Assembly: GCA_044348005.1 (NCBI GenBank) | Contig: JBIKTR010000015.1 | Span: 1 to 40,486, forward strand | Direction of reading: 5' to 3' | From: JAJTHC01 sp044348005 | Lineage (GTDB): Bacteria; Cyanobacteriota; Vampirovibrionia; Vampirovibrionales; JAJTHC01 | Length of the DNA stretch: 40,486 nucleotides | Shown here: in pieces, positions 7,224-15,335 of the stretch | Position numbering within the stretch: position 1 is the stretch's first letter | How the letters are laid out: each line of letters starts with the position of its first letter | Made by a program: the position numbers and the translations under genes | The notes under the pieces: model-generated | What the model was told of the DNA's origin: nothing | What the model saw: only the letters and a program-made list of their open reading frames with translations | The model's database searches: none

Positions 7224-10058
7224 ATGTCTTTAGTGCCTTCTGACGATCAAGAAACGTCATTGGAAGAATTCAAACTTAACACACGCTCTTCCATAGATTT
7301 AACGGCTTCTAAGGAACAAGCCTTACGAGGCCACTTGGGTAATGTGAAAAGCAATAGCCCTTGGGAGCTTTTTGTTTCTAGTACGTCTTTTGATCACCTA
7401 AGTGACTTACCCTTAAAAGCCCACGAAGGAGAAGCACAAGGCTCTGTCGATTCCACTGAAGAGCCTTCGGAAGGCTTACTGTCGCCTTTCACCAAACGCT
7501 TATTACATATTTCTGTTTTGGGATTCAAACGACGTTTTAAAGAAGCCTTTGATCTGGCAGAATCAAGCCAGTATAATATAGAATTTGATGGGTGGCAACG
7601 CACTCGCCTTCAAGTTGAAGCCGTTTGGCAACGTTATATGCATCGTCCTGTTCAAGAAGCCCAGCAGTGTATTCGCCGTTTAAATGAACTGTATGTACAA
7701 AGTCAACGGGCTTACACCGCAGCGCAAATGCAAGAACTTAAGCCAGTGATTTATCTATATCAAGGGCGTATTCATTACGATCAAAAGCACTTTGGCGTGG
7801 CGATGCGTTGGTACAAAGAAGCCCTGATGTGTTGCCCTGAAGAATCGCTCACTTACGCGCGATTGTTCGACAGCATGGCGATTTACTATGAACATGCGGG
7901 CAACTTTTCGCATGCGCTGCACCTGATGCAGGATTCTCTTAAAATAAAGAGTAAGCTTCCCTTTATTCATGAACTTGGCGTAAGCTTTCAAATGTTAGGG
8001 CAAACCAACTTATTGGTAGAACAGTTTAGTGATGCTCAAAAAAATTTGGAACGTGCTTTGTCTATTGCGATACAAGTTAAAGATATCCGTCGTGAAGCGG
8101 AACTGATGAACGATTTAATTAAAATCGCGATTATTAACCACCAATTGATTAAGGCCTTGCATTTAACGAATGAATGTATGAGTCGCTGTGAAGCCAGACG
8201 TCTGTGGAATGCCTATGGTACAGCTCGCTTGTATCGGGCATATCTCCATTTTTTAAACAACGAATTAGACGAAACGTACACCTTGTTGGTAGACGATATT
8301 ATTCCATTGCTTAAGGACTGTGCGAATGAAAAGGCTTATGGTATAGCGTTTCGCTTACTAGGCGCCTTACATAATACCTGGGGGCAACACCGTGAAGCGC
8401 TAGAAGCCTTGAGCGAATCGATTGTGATTTTCAAACGCCAAAACCGTCCTGACGAACTGGCCAAAACCTATTACGAACAAGCCCGTTTATATATTTCTTT
8501 GCAACAAAAAGACTTGGCGATTCAAAGTTTGTTTCAGGCCTTGAATGTGGCACAACAATATAATTTGATGTTCTTGGTGCGTCCGATTGAAGATGAACTC
8601 TTTCTTCTTTCGCCTGAAAAATGGGAAAAGGTTGCCGAGCATCGCTTGAAATATGAAGCGTTTACTCCCTTAGAAACGATGTTGAAGGCTCATGTGGCGT
8701 CTCCAGAAAATGTTCAGGCAGCGACGACAAAAGTGACGAATACAGGTACTACTCTTGAACAACCCGTCAAGGGTTTAGCCAATGCAAACCCCAATGCACT
8801 CATGTCTTTATTACGTTTGGGGCAAGCCATTTCTGCTGAACGAGAACTCGACAATATTCTAAACCTTGTTCGTGAAGAAACGGTTAAGGCTTTGGGGGCA
8901 GAACGTTGCACCGTTTTTGTGTATGACAAAGAAACCAACGAGTTGTGGAGCAAAGTCGCTTCTGGCATAGAAGGCAAGAAGAACTTACGCGTTAGTGCGG
9001 ACAAAGGCCTTGTTGGGCATGTCTTCAAAGTGGGCGAAACCCTTAACATTGCCGATGTGTATACGGATCCTCGCTTTAATCAAGAAGTGGACCGAAAAAC
9101 GGGTTACAGGACGCGTAACGTGTTGTGCATCCCCATTTTAAACCGAGAAAACGACTCCATTGGTGTCGTACAAGTGCTTAATAAATTGGTGGGGGCTTTC
9201 ACTAAAAATGACGAAGATTTGCTGAATGCCATTGCTGCCACAACAGGCATTACCCTTGAAAATGCGATGATGGTGCAAGAACAACAACGCAGTTTTGAAA
9301 GTTTTATTTTGACTTTATCTTCCACCATTGATGCTCGAGACCCTATTACCGCTGGGCATAGTGAACGGGTGGCGGATTATTCCCTGCTGGTGGGTGATGA
9401 ACTTCAAATGCAACGTAATGACATGGAAGCCTTGCGTTTTGCGGCCTTATTGCACGATATTGGGAAAATCGGGATTCGAGAAGAAGTGTTGACGAAAGAA
9501 GGGCGCTTAACCATTGACGAATACCAACACATTCAAGAACATGCTCGCTTTACTTTTGAGATATTACAGAACATTCATTTTGCCCATCACTTGCAGGACG
9601 TCCCCTTAATTGCGGCGTCTCATCATGAACGAGTGGACGGCAAAGGCTATTATAAGGGGCTTAAGGGTGATGAAATCCCGCTTTCAGGGCGCATCATCGC
9701 CCTAGGCGATGTGTTTGACGCCATTACTTCGTTGCGTCATTACCGCAGTCGCATGCCCTTTGACAAGGTGCTAAGTATTATTCAAAAAGACGCTGGTTCT
9801 CATTTTGACCCAGAAGTGGTGGATATGTTTTTTAGGGTACCGCTTTACCGCTTGGCAGAAGTGTTGGTGAAGGAACGGCGCGTGAAAAAGATTCAAGAAG
9901 CGTCTCCCCTGGTGAAATATATCGATCGTCATGTGAGTTTGGGGGAGTTTCATCATATTTTAACCAAAACGGAAAAGACTCCAGCAGAGCAGGAAATCGA
10001 CAAATACTTTTCTGCGATTTATTATGTATTGCCTAGCAAACAACAAGACGAACTTTAG
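7224..10058 (+). CDS. TPR-GAF-HD-GYP signalling protein, probable c-di-GMP phosphodiesterase
   Basis: This is a 944-residue soluble protein. Residues about 60-470 consist of alpha-helical TPR-like repeats (for example YLYQGRIHYDQKHFGVAMRW and RLLGALHNTWGQHREALEAL). Residues about 525-690 form a GAF domain (RCTVFVYDKETNELWSKVAS, then LVGHVFKVGETLNI, then CIPILNRE and VVQVLNK). Residues 700-875 form an HD-GYP domain with HD at 744-745 (LHDIGKIGI), HH at 800-801 (HHERVDGKGYYKGL) and GDVFDAITSLRHYR. The GYP triplet reads GYY, a variant that may affect activity or GGDEF partner binding. HD-GYP enzymes hydrolyse c-di-GMP; GAF and TPR parts would sense a ligand and bind partners. Such enzymes often govern flagellar versus surface-attached states, which fits the flagellar and pilin genes nearby. 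It has its own intergenic promoter region (7075-7223). Confidence 0.92.
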   Translation: MSLVPSDDQETSLEEFKLNTRSSIDLTASKEQALRGHLGNVKSNSPWELFVSSTSFDHLSDLPLKAHEGEAQGSVDSTEEPSEGLLSPFTKRLLHISVLGFKRRFKEAFDLAESSQYNIEFDGWQRTRLQVEAVWQRYMHRPVQEAQQCIRRLNELYVQSQRAYTAAQMQELKPVIYLYQGRIHYDQKHFGVAMRWYKEALMCCPEESLTYARLFDSMAIYYEHAGNFSHALHLMQDSLKIKSKLPFIHELGVSFQMLGQTNLLVEQFSDAQKNLERALSIAIQVKDIRREAELMNDLIKIAIINHQLIKALHLTNECMSRCEARRLWNAYGTARLYRAYLHFLNNELDETYTLLVDDIIPLLKDCANEKAYGIAFRLLGALHNTWGQHREALEALSESIVIFKRQNRPDELAKTYYEQARLYISLQQKDLAIQSLFQALNVAQQYNLMFLVRPIEDELFLLSPEKWEKVAEHRLKYEAFTPLETMLKAHVASPENVQAATTKVTNTGTTLEQPVKGLANANPNALMSLLRLGQAISAERELDNILNLVREETVKALGAERCTVFVYDKETNELWSKVASGIEGKKNLRVSADKGLVGHVFKVGETLNIADVYTDPRFNQEVDRKTGYRTRNVLCIPILNRENDSIGVVQVLNKLVGAFTKNDEDLLNAIAATTGITLENAMMVQEQQRSFESFILTLSSTIDARDPITAGHSERVADYSLLVGDELQMQRNDMEALRFAALLHDIGKIGIREEVLTKEGRLTIDEYQHIQEHARFTFEILQNIHFAHHLQDVPLIAASHHERVDGKGYYKGLKGDEIPLSGRIIALGDVFDAITSLRHYRSRMPFDKVLSIIQKDAGSHFDPEVVDMFFRVPLYRLAEVLVKERRVKKIQEASPLVKYIDRHVSLGEFHHILTKTEKTPAEQEIDKYFSAIYYVLPSKQQDEL

Positions 10059-10066
10059 TGATTCAT

Positions 10067-10561
10067 TTAAAGCGTCTCGGCTCCCGCTTCATGATCTAAC
10101 TTAAACAGGCAGTGGGTGCATCGTATTTTAAACACGACCCACGCTTTATGCTCTAAGTCTTCTCGCAGATGCGTCAACGTCGTGAGTTCAGCACCGCAAT
10201 CCGGGCAAGGCCAAAAGCCTTCGGCATTGCGTTCCATTTCCTTTAAAGGCAGGCGTTTGCCGTTGTTGAAGTGAGCCACTAAGTGGTAGTCCACCGATTG
10301 AAGCACCACCTCACCCGTCAACGTAAGGGGTGGGGGTGTTTCGTATTGCTTCAATTCTGCGGGCGTAATTTTAAGCACCCGTGTGAGTCTCGTACGGTTC
10401 ATGACGGACATAAAATGCAACCGCCCTTCTTCGAGTTGTTCTAAAAGAGCCAGCGACACCCCAGATTTTTCTGCCACCACAGGCAGGCTGAGATCCAACG
10501 CTTGACGCCGTGCCTGTAATACAGAAGCCAATGAAGGGCGTGATTTTTCCAAAGATTCCAT
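10067..10561 (-). CDS. XRE-type helix-turn-helix protein with C-terminal zinc ribbon
   Basis: This 164-residue cytoplasmic protein begins with a helix-turn-helix of XRE/Cro type (SLASVLQARRQALDLSLPVV, then AEKSGVSLALLEQLEEG) at residues 10-70. Residues 116-152 hold two CxxC pairs (CPDC and CTHC) about 30 residues apart, the layout of a zinc ribbon. It is likely a DNA-binding regulator or a small nucleic-acid-associated protein; its target is unknown. The gene is convergent with the HD-GYP gene, with only 8 bases between stops. Confidence in the HTH is good, in the zinc ribbon moderate. Confidence 0.72.
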   Translation of the reverse strand: MESLEKSRPSLASVLQARRQALDLSLPVVAEKSGVSLALLEQLEEGRLHFMSVMNRTRLTRVLKITPAELKQYETPPPLTLTGEVVLQSVDYHLVAHFNNGKRLPLKEMERNAEGFWPCPDCGAELTTLTHLREDLEHKAWVVFKIRCTHCLFKLDHEAGAETL

Positions 10562-10721
10562 ACTTACAAAGCTTTCTGTGCTAAAAAAGTCCTCTCAAAC
10601 AGAGTTTTAGCTTAACATGTTTAAGCAGGAACATCAAGCAATGGTAGGGTAAGGCTTTTTTAGGATGTAACATTTTGTAAAGGGTTCCTTAAGTTTCCCC
10701 TAAGTCGGTCGATAGTTATTT

Positions 10722-10807
10722 TGGAAGAGCTTTACAGACTTCCATCTTTCTTCTGAACAGGGGGACATAGCAACGAGAGGCAGTACGAAACCGTATTGCC
10801 GTTTTTC
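10722..10807 (+). ncRNA. Structured transcript end: hairpins plus Rho-independent terminator, possible small RNA
   Basis: The plus strand has a small hairpin TGGAAG/CTTCCA (10722-10744). It then has a 9-bp hairpin GGCAGTACG-AAAC-CGTATTGCC (10779-10800, one G-T pair) followed directly by GTTTTTC. This is a good intrinsic terminator, yet no plus-strand gene ends nearby. The HD-GYP gene stops 720 bases earlier, with a minus-strand gene in between. The 278-base gap 10562-10839 holds no other coding potential. A small RNA ending here is the simplest reading. I compared it from memory with c-di-GMP-I and other riboswitch cores and found no match. Confidence 0.4.
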
Positions 10808-10839
10808 TTGCTTAAATTTCTTTAATAAAAACAATCGTT

Positions 10840-11106
10840 TTATACGCATGTTCGACAGCCACAATGCGGTGGGCAAGGGGCTTGGGTTGGAACGAAGGGA
10901 TCCGCATAGCTGGGTGGCTTGGCTTGATCGTCTTGATCGTTTTGTTTCTCATGTCGGCGTTTTACGTATAGGTCATGCCCATACTGGTACACGGCCAAAG
11001 GATCTGTTCCCACAAATAAATCGGGGAGTGATTCAACCAATGGGGTGGCGTTGAGTTGCGTTTTTAAAAAAGGGTACAAACTTTCAACCGACTGAAAACG
11101 AATCAC
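10840..11106 (-). CDS. Small protein with C-terminal cysteine cluster, function unknown
   Basis: This 88-residue protein starts at a GTG that is preceded by AAAGGGGGT at good spacing, which supports the start and the gene. It has no signal peptide or membrane segment. The middle is highly charged (YVKRRHEKQNDQDDQAK) and the last 11 residues form a Pro/Cys cluster, CPPHCGCRTCV, able to bind a metal or form disulfides. I do not recognise the family. The gene stands alone between the structured transcript end on its downstream side and the queA leader on its upstream side. Confidence 0.6.
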   Translation of the reverse strand: MIRFQSVESLYPFLKTQLNATPLVESLPDLFVGTDPLAVYQYGHDLYVKRRHEKQNDQDDQAKPPSYADPFVPTQAPCPPHCGCRTCV

Positions 11107-11149
11107 GCGAGCTTACCCCCTTTAATTTAAGTTCACTATCGTGTTCGCG

Positions 11150-11170
11150 AGATAAAACGGTCTATGGTCT
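11150..11170. repeat. Dispersed repeat, copy 1 (inverted match to 36742-36762)
   Basis: These 21 bases are the exact reverse complement of 36742-36762, and similarity continues a few bases beyond both ends. This copy lies between the small GTG-start gene and queA. It lacks the long inverted-repeat arms that enclose copy 2. Confidence 0.6.
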
Positions 11171-11234
11171 CTTCGTTGTCGTCAGGATTTTTTTACTTGG
11201 TTATGGTCGTCCGTCTACACGCCCGCCCAAAAAA

Positions 11235-11248
11235 TCTAGGCGCCTAGA
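11235..11248. promoter_or_regulatory. 14-bp perfect palindrome upstream of queA, candidate operator
   Basis: TCTAGGCGCCTAGA is a perfect palindrome 113 bases before the queA start codon. A close relative, TCTAGGAGCCTAGA, occurs at 23803-23816 in the rRNA operon spacer. It could be a regulator site, a site avoided or targeted by a modification enzyme, or chance. Confidence 0.3.
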
Positions 11249-11360
11249 ATAGTCTCATCGCCTGTTTCATCTTTCGAATACTATACATGAGCATAAAACC
11301 ATTAGAAACATGTGTTTGTGCTATTTTATAAGAACGAATTCTAGCTTAAAGGACGCTGCT

Positions 11361-12461
11361 ATGACCCTTGTCAATTCTGGTGACGTGGATTTATTCCACA
11401 TTGATGCTTACGACTACACGCTTCCGACTGATTTAATCGCTTCGCACCCTCTCCCTAATCGGGACGATTCACGCATGATGTATGTGGACTGCCAAGCAGA
11501 ATCCTTTGCCCACAAGGGTTTTAAAGACTTGGTCGAGGTGATGAACCCTGAAGATTTATTGGTAGTGAATGACACCAAAGTCTTGCCCGCCCGCTTTTTA
11601 GGTAAGCGCCTTAGAACAGACGGCTCTATGACTGAAGGAGAAGTGGAAGTCCTGTTACTGCATCCTACTTCGCAAGCAGAATTGGATTGGCATTGCTTAA
11701 TGCGTCCGGCTCGTAAACTGAAGGTAGGGACCTTCATTATTTTAGAAGAGAGTTCGGCCACGTTTGAAGTGCTTGAACAAGGCAAAGAAGGGCATGGAAG
11801 GGTGCGCTTGCACTTGAATAATGAAGTAAACGTGCATGAGTTTATGTACAAAGTGGGTAAAATGCCGATTCCGCCGTATTTTAACCGTCCTGCCAATGAA
11901 GAAGACAAAGAACGATACCAAACCGTTTATTCAGAAGTGGAAGGGTCGCAGGCGGCGCCCACAGCGGGGTTACATTTTACGGAAGACGTCTTAAACGCCC
12001 TTGGCGAGAAAGGCATACAAAAGGTGGCGGTGACTTTGTCGGTTGGGGTGGGGACCTTTCGACCCGTCATGGTAGACGACATTCGAACGCACGACATGCA
12101 CGGTGAAGCCTATACCTTGCCCCAAGCCACGGTGGATGCCATTCTGGCCTGTAAGGCTCGCGGTGGAAGAGTCTTTACCGTAGGCACCACCACAACAAAA
12201 ACACTTGAAACAGCAGCTCAAAATCAAGGGGGCACGTTGTATAAGGGCGAAAGCGGGTGGAGCAACCTTTACATTTACCCCGGTTTTCGCTTTCAAGTGG
12301 TAGATGCCATGCTAACCAATTTTCACTTGCCAAAATCCACGTTATTGATGATGATTTCAGCGTTTTCCAATCGGGATTTTATTTTAAAGGTGTATCAATC
12401 CGCCGTTGAAGAACGCTATCGCTTCTACAGTTATGGGGATTGCATGCTCTTATTAAGGTAA
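11361..12461 (+). CDS. queA: S-adenosylmethionine:tRNA ribosyltransferase-isomerase (QueA)
   Basis: This 366-residue enzyme transfers the ribosyl moiety of S-adenosylmethionine to preQ1 at tRNA wobble position 34, giving epoxyqueuosine. It acts on tRNAs for Asp, Asn, His and Tyr in the cytoplasm. Family signatures run through the whole length: DYTLPTDLIASHPLPNRDDS, LLVVNDTKVLPARFLGKR, KMPIPPYFNRPANEEDKERY, the highly conserved TVYSEVEGSQAAPTAGLHFT, VTLSVGVGTFRPV and MLTNFHLPKSTLLMM. The frame is open from 11310, but I chose the ATG at 11361 because AAAGGA lies 8 bases ahead and the conserved domain begins right after it. The other queuosine genes are not in the window. The C-terminus is complete. 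Confidence 0.97.
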   Translation: MTLVNSGDVDLFHIDAYDYTLPTDLIASHPLPNRDDSRMMYVDCQAESFAHKGFKDLVEVMNPEDLLVVNDTKVLPARFLGKRLRTDGSMTEGEVEVLLLHPTSQAELDWHCLMRPARKLKVGTFIILEESSATFEVLEQGKEGHGRVRLHLNNEVNVHEFMYKVGKMPIPPYFNRPANEEDKERYQTVYSEVEGSQAAPTAGLHFTEDVLNALGEKGIQKVAVTLSVGVGTFRPVMVDDIRTHDMHGEAYTLPQATVDAILACKARGGRVFTVGTTTTKTLETAAQNQGGTLYKGESGWSNLYIYPGFRFQVVDAMLTNFHLPKSTLLMMISAFSNRDFILKVYQSAVEERYRFYSYGDCMLLLR

Positions 12462-12479
12462 GGATTGAGGCAAGAGGGG

Positions 12480-13013
12480 TTATTGATCGCTTTGAATATC
12501 GCCGGGGAAATTGAAATCACTGGCTTTAATGTTTTTTAAAAAGTCTTTGAAGGCTTCGCTTTCTTCTTCGTCTTTTTCTTCATCTGCACTGACTGTTCCG
12601 TCAGACATTACATGAGGGCTGGCAAAAATGGGAGCGTCTGCCCGTAAGGCCACGGCGACGGCATCAGAAGGGCGGGCATCGAGTTCAAGCTCTGTGTCAT
12701 TTTCTTCGGACGTCAAATACAGGCTTGCAAAATACGTGTCATTTTCAATGTCTTTAATCACGACACGATCCAACACATAGCCTGTTAGTTCAATAAGATT
12801 ATAAAGCAAATCATGCGTCATGGGGCGGTTGGATTCCACTCCTTCCAGTTGACGAATAATGGCACTGGCTTCTGCGGTACCAATCCAAATTGGCAAGGCC
12901 CGTCGTTTGTCTTGATCCGTCAACACGACAATAGGCGTACCCGTTCTGGTGTCTAGGGCAATGCCCATCACCGAAAGTTTTACGAGGGATTCAGGGTCGT
13001 TCGACAAGCTCAT
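12480..13013 (-). CDS. Bifunctional nuclease (BFN/DUF151) family protein
   Basis: This is a 177-residue protein. Residues 9-140 match the BFN domain: VKLSVMGIALDTRTGTPIVV, LPIWIGTAEASAIIRQLEG, RPMTHDLLYNLIELTGY, VIKDIENDTYFASLYL and LDARPSDAVAVALRADAPIF. Relatives in plants were reported to have RNase and DNase activity, but the role of bacterial members is not settled. The tail (145-177) is Glu/Asp-rich and probably disordered. GAAGGAA lies about 9 bases before the ATG. The gene is convergent with queA (18 bases between) and divergent from the next gene. Confidence 0.92.
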   Translation of the reverse strand: MSLSNDPESLVKLSVMGIALDTRTGTPIVVLTDQDKRRALPIWIGTAEASAIIRQLEGVESNRPMTHDLLYNLIELTGYVLDRVVIKDIENDTYFASLYLTSEENDTELELDARPSDAVAVALRADAPIFASPHVMSDGTVSADEEKDEEESEAFKDFLKNIKASDFNFPGDIQSDQ

Positions 13014-13271
13014 GAAAGGGATTCCTTCAACTCAACCGTATGATTTCTTTAATCATAACAAACTTTCAGTGCTTCGACTACAGTCAATTTTAAAAACCCC
13101 CTAAATAGGGTTTTCGTTTCCCCTCCCCTATTGTTGAAGAACAGTGGCCTGTATTAAGTACTTGATTTACCTTGACGATTGTCGTAGAATAAAGGGGTCT
13201 CAAGTGTTTACTGCACAAACGACGTGTGTTGCTCGTAAAGTTTAAGCCCCCTTGCGATTAGGTACAAACAG

Positions 13272-13898
13272 ATGATGATGGTTGCTTCACCCCTCGGTTC
13301 GGGGAAAAAATCGAATATGCCCACCCCTTACGACGCTTCGTTTCATAAGGGCTTAGACAAAAACAGCCAACGCAACCTGGCTCTAAACCCCCACTTGCAA
13401 CAGCAAGAAGAATGGTTGACACCTCCGTTGCCTAACTTGCGGGTGGGTTCTACCCAAGCATTGATTAAACAACGTGAAGTCCTTCAGCAAGACGTCTTTC
13501 AAAAGCAACACACGCAAGACACCAATTTTAGACGCAGTAGTTTAGAACTTCCTCAAAAATCTCCTTCTGTGATGGAACAATTACAGCAAGTGGCGCATAC
13601 CACGCGTCAATTTTTAAGTCAGTTAGATCGTTTGAATCAATCTGATTTGGCTCGGCGGCAAGCCCAAGGTACGGAACTCCAAATGACGGAAGGGCGTCAT
13701 CAGGTGCATCATCAAAATGCAACGGTATACATGCGAATTAAAGAACCTTCCTTTGTCAGTAAATCCAAGCGGGAAGAAGATATTGCTCGTCGTATGGCAC
13801 GCCAGCAGCGTATGGGGCTATTGAAGGGGCAGGACGCTCATTCAACCAAACAGGACAATTTAGCCACCCTTCAAGAAGAAGACACTGCCAACTTCTAA
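13272..13898 (+). CDS. Gln-rich hydrophilic protein, function unknown
   Basis: This 208-residue, highly hydrophilic protein is rich in Gln, Arg and Lys. It has no signal peptide, membrane segment or recognisable domain. Residues 95-135 (SVMEQLQQVAHTTRQFLSQL and on) and 160-185 (KREEDIARRMARQQRMG) look helical and could form a coiled coil. The start is uncertain: three consecutive ATGs at 13272-13280 and another at 13317 (NMPTPYD region) are in frame. It neighbours fliS and another helical unknown, so a flagellar or export-associated role is possible but unproven. Confidence 0.65.
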   Translation: MMMVASPLGSGKKSNMPTPYDASFHKGLDKNSQRNLALNPHLQQQEEWLTPPLPNLRVGSTQALIKQREVLQQDVFQKQHTQDTNFRRSSLELPQKSPSVMEQLQQVAHTTRQFLSQLDRLNQSDLARRQAQGTELQMTEGRHQVHHQNATVYMRIKEPSFVSKSKREEDIARRMARQQRMGLLKGQDAHSTKQDNLATLQEEDTANF

Positions 13899-13907
13899 AC
13901 GTAAGGC

Positions 13908-14240
13908 TTATTCCCGACTGGTTAAGGTGAAGTCGTCTTTTAAATCTTGAGAAAGCATTTGCTTGGTGCTTTGCATGAGGGCTTGATTGGCATTGATTTG
14001 CATGTCAATTCGAGTCGCTTCAGCGTCCAAAACCTGAGTCATTTGTTGCATTTGTTCGACGCGTAAATCCAAGGCCTTGTAGCCTTCACTGTTAGGGTCT
14101 AGCTTGGCTTCGGAATTACGCAAGGCTGAGGTGATATTGATGACGTTCTTACGGCGTTGACTAATGAGACTCTTTTGATATTCCAAATCTTTTTGTTGGG
14201 AAAGGGCGTCATAATAAATCATCATATTAAAACCAAGCAT
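13908..14240 (-). CDS. Small helical coiled-coil protein, function unknown
   Basis: This 110-residue protein is almost entirely predicted helix. It has heptad-like spacing in RVEQMQQMTQVLDAEATRID and many Gln, Met and Asn residues, and no export signal. Size and composition resemble small secretion-apparatus or flagellar-associated helical proteins, but I cannot name a family. The gene ends 9 bases from the convergent Gln-rich gene and is divergent from fliS. Confidence 0.65.
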   Translation of the reverse strand: MLGFNMMIYYDALSQQKDLEYQKSLISQRRKNVINITSALRNSEAKLDPNSEGYKALDLRVEQMQQMTQVLDAEATRIDMQINANQALMQSTKQMLSQDLKDDFTLTSRE

Positions 14241-14423
14241 AGCAAGGGGTTCCTTTTTAAAGGGTAACAGGTCGCCTGAAGGGATGTACAGTACTTACAT
14301 AAAGCCGAGTCAAGCTTTTTTTGTGCTAGTCCCTTGTTTAAAATACATTTTTTGATGGAGTTCGTGGAGTAAAAAATTCGCTAAACTAAAAAGAGTCGCC
14401 ACCCCATATGGACAAGGTTTAGC

Positions 14424-14861
14424 ATGAACGCATCACCCAATCCTCTTCTTCAGCAAAAACACGCGAAACAATATCAAGAACAACAAATCATTACAGCAAG
14501 CAAAGAACAGTTGTTAGTCATGCTGTATGACGGGGCGATTCGCTTTGCCAAAATAGCGAAAAAGGCGATTGTGGCCAAAGATTATGAAAAGTCAAACCAA
14601 TTCTTACTGAAAACCCAACGTATTATTGCCGAATTTATGGGTAGTTTAGATTTAAAATCTGGTAATGAAACCACGCAACAACTGTTTTACTTGTACGAAT
14701 ACTTGCACCATCAATTGGTGCAAGCCAACATTCGCAAAGACACCGCGTTAGTGGACGACGTGCTAGAACACCTGATTGATTTACGCAAAACTTGGGTTGC
14801 TGCCATTGAAATTGCCAAACAAGAAACGCAAGGCTCATCCCCTCCTATTCAAAACGCCTAA
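14424..14861 (+). CDS. fliS: Flagellar export chaperone FliS
   Basis: This 145-residue helical protein has the FliS signature: QQIITASKEQLLVMLYDGAI, RFAKIAKKAI, YEKSNQFLLKTQRIIAEFMG, SLDLKSGNETTQQLFYLYEY and LVDDVLEHLIDLRKTW. FliS binds the C-terminal helices of newly made flagellin in the cytoplasm and prevents early polymerisation before export. AAGG precedes the ATG by about 7 bases. The next gene begins 3 bases after the stop and probably forms an operon with it. Flagellin and the rest of the flagellar genes are not in the window. Confidence 0.95.
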   Translation: MNASPNPLLQQKHAKQYQEQQIITASKEQLLVMLYDGAIRFAKIAKKAIVAKDYEKSNQFLLKTQRIIAEFMGSLDLKSGNETTQQLFYLYEYLHHQLVQANIRKDTALVDDVLEHLIDLRKTWVAAIEIAKQETQGSSPPIQNA

Positions 14862-14864
14862 GCA

Positions 14865-15263
14865 ATGGAGATGAAGAAAGTTAAACGTATGAAGCAAATG
14901 CCAGCATCTGTATTTTTAGAATTAGAATCGTTGCTGCTTCAAATTGAACGTGTGACCGCCGAACTGATTGCGGGTTTAAATGAAGCCAAAGGCAATAGTG
15001 AATCAGGGCTAACGCCTGCTTTAATGCAACACAGTTTATTGCGGGGCGAATTATTGTACCAAGCCCAAGAAATCGCTGAAAATCAGTTCAACGTTTTAAG
15101 CGTCAGCGAAAAAGACGTGTTGTTTCATAAATTGCAACAACTTAAAGGGTTTGATGCACAGTTGGGGGAATTGTTCCACGCACACCATGCTCAGATTCGT
15201 CAGGAATTGCAGGGCCTAAGACACGCCCATAAACAAGTGCAAGCCTATACAGAACAGGGCTAG
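14865..15263 (+). CDS. Probable FliT/FlgN-like flagellar chaperone
   Basis: This 132-residue helical cytoplasmic protein starts 3 bases after the fliS stop, so the two are almost certainly co-transcribed. It has long amphipathic helices (ASVFLELESLLLQIERVTAE, LLRGELLYQAQEIAENQFN and a C-terminal HHAQIRQELQGLRHAHKQV). The size and gene position are those of FliT or FlgN-type export chaperones, which are too divergent to name by motif. The function is inferred mostly from position. An alternative start is the in-frame ATG at 14889. Confidence 0.6.
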   Translation: MEMKKVKRMKQMPASVFLELESLLLQIERVTAELIAGLNEAKGNSESGLTPALMQHSLLRGELLYQAQEIAENQFNVLSVSEKDVLFHKLQQLKGFDAQLGELFHAHHAQIRQELQGLRHAHKQVQAYTEQG

Positions 15264-15285
15264 ATCTTTAGACTCGTCTAAAAAC

Positions 15286-15320
15286 CAAAAGAAAGCCCCT
15301 TGCAAGCAGACTTTCTTTTG
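15286..15320. terminator. Bidirectional terminator between fliS operon and HxlR-type gene
   Basis: A perfect 10-bp inverted repeat CAAAAGAAAG / CTTTCTTTTG encloses a 15-base loop, between two convergent genes. On the minus strand it is followed by GTTTTTAG. On the plus strand the T-rich arm itself provides the U tract. Confidence 0.75.
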
Positions 15321-15335
15321 ATGAAGTGATGACGA

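Noticed and set aside
11330..11361. Possible preQ1 riboswitch before queA, prompted by TTCTAGCT and AAAGGACG
   Set aside because: The C-rich pseudoknot segment and the first stem are absent; queA is also not a usual preQ1-riboswitch target.
11414..11908. A 164-codon minus-strand frame inside queA
   Set aside because: Antisense to conserved QueA motifs, with Ser/Cys-rich low-information sequence.
13093..13114. Hairpin AAAACCC...GGGTTTT in the gap between the BFN gene and the Gln-rich gene
   Set aside because: Both flanking genes point away from it, and the stem is interrupted by a bulge, so a terminator role is not supported.
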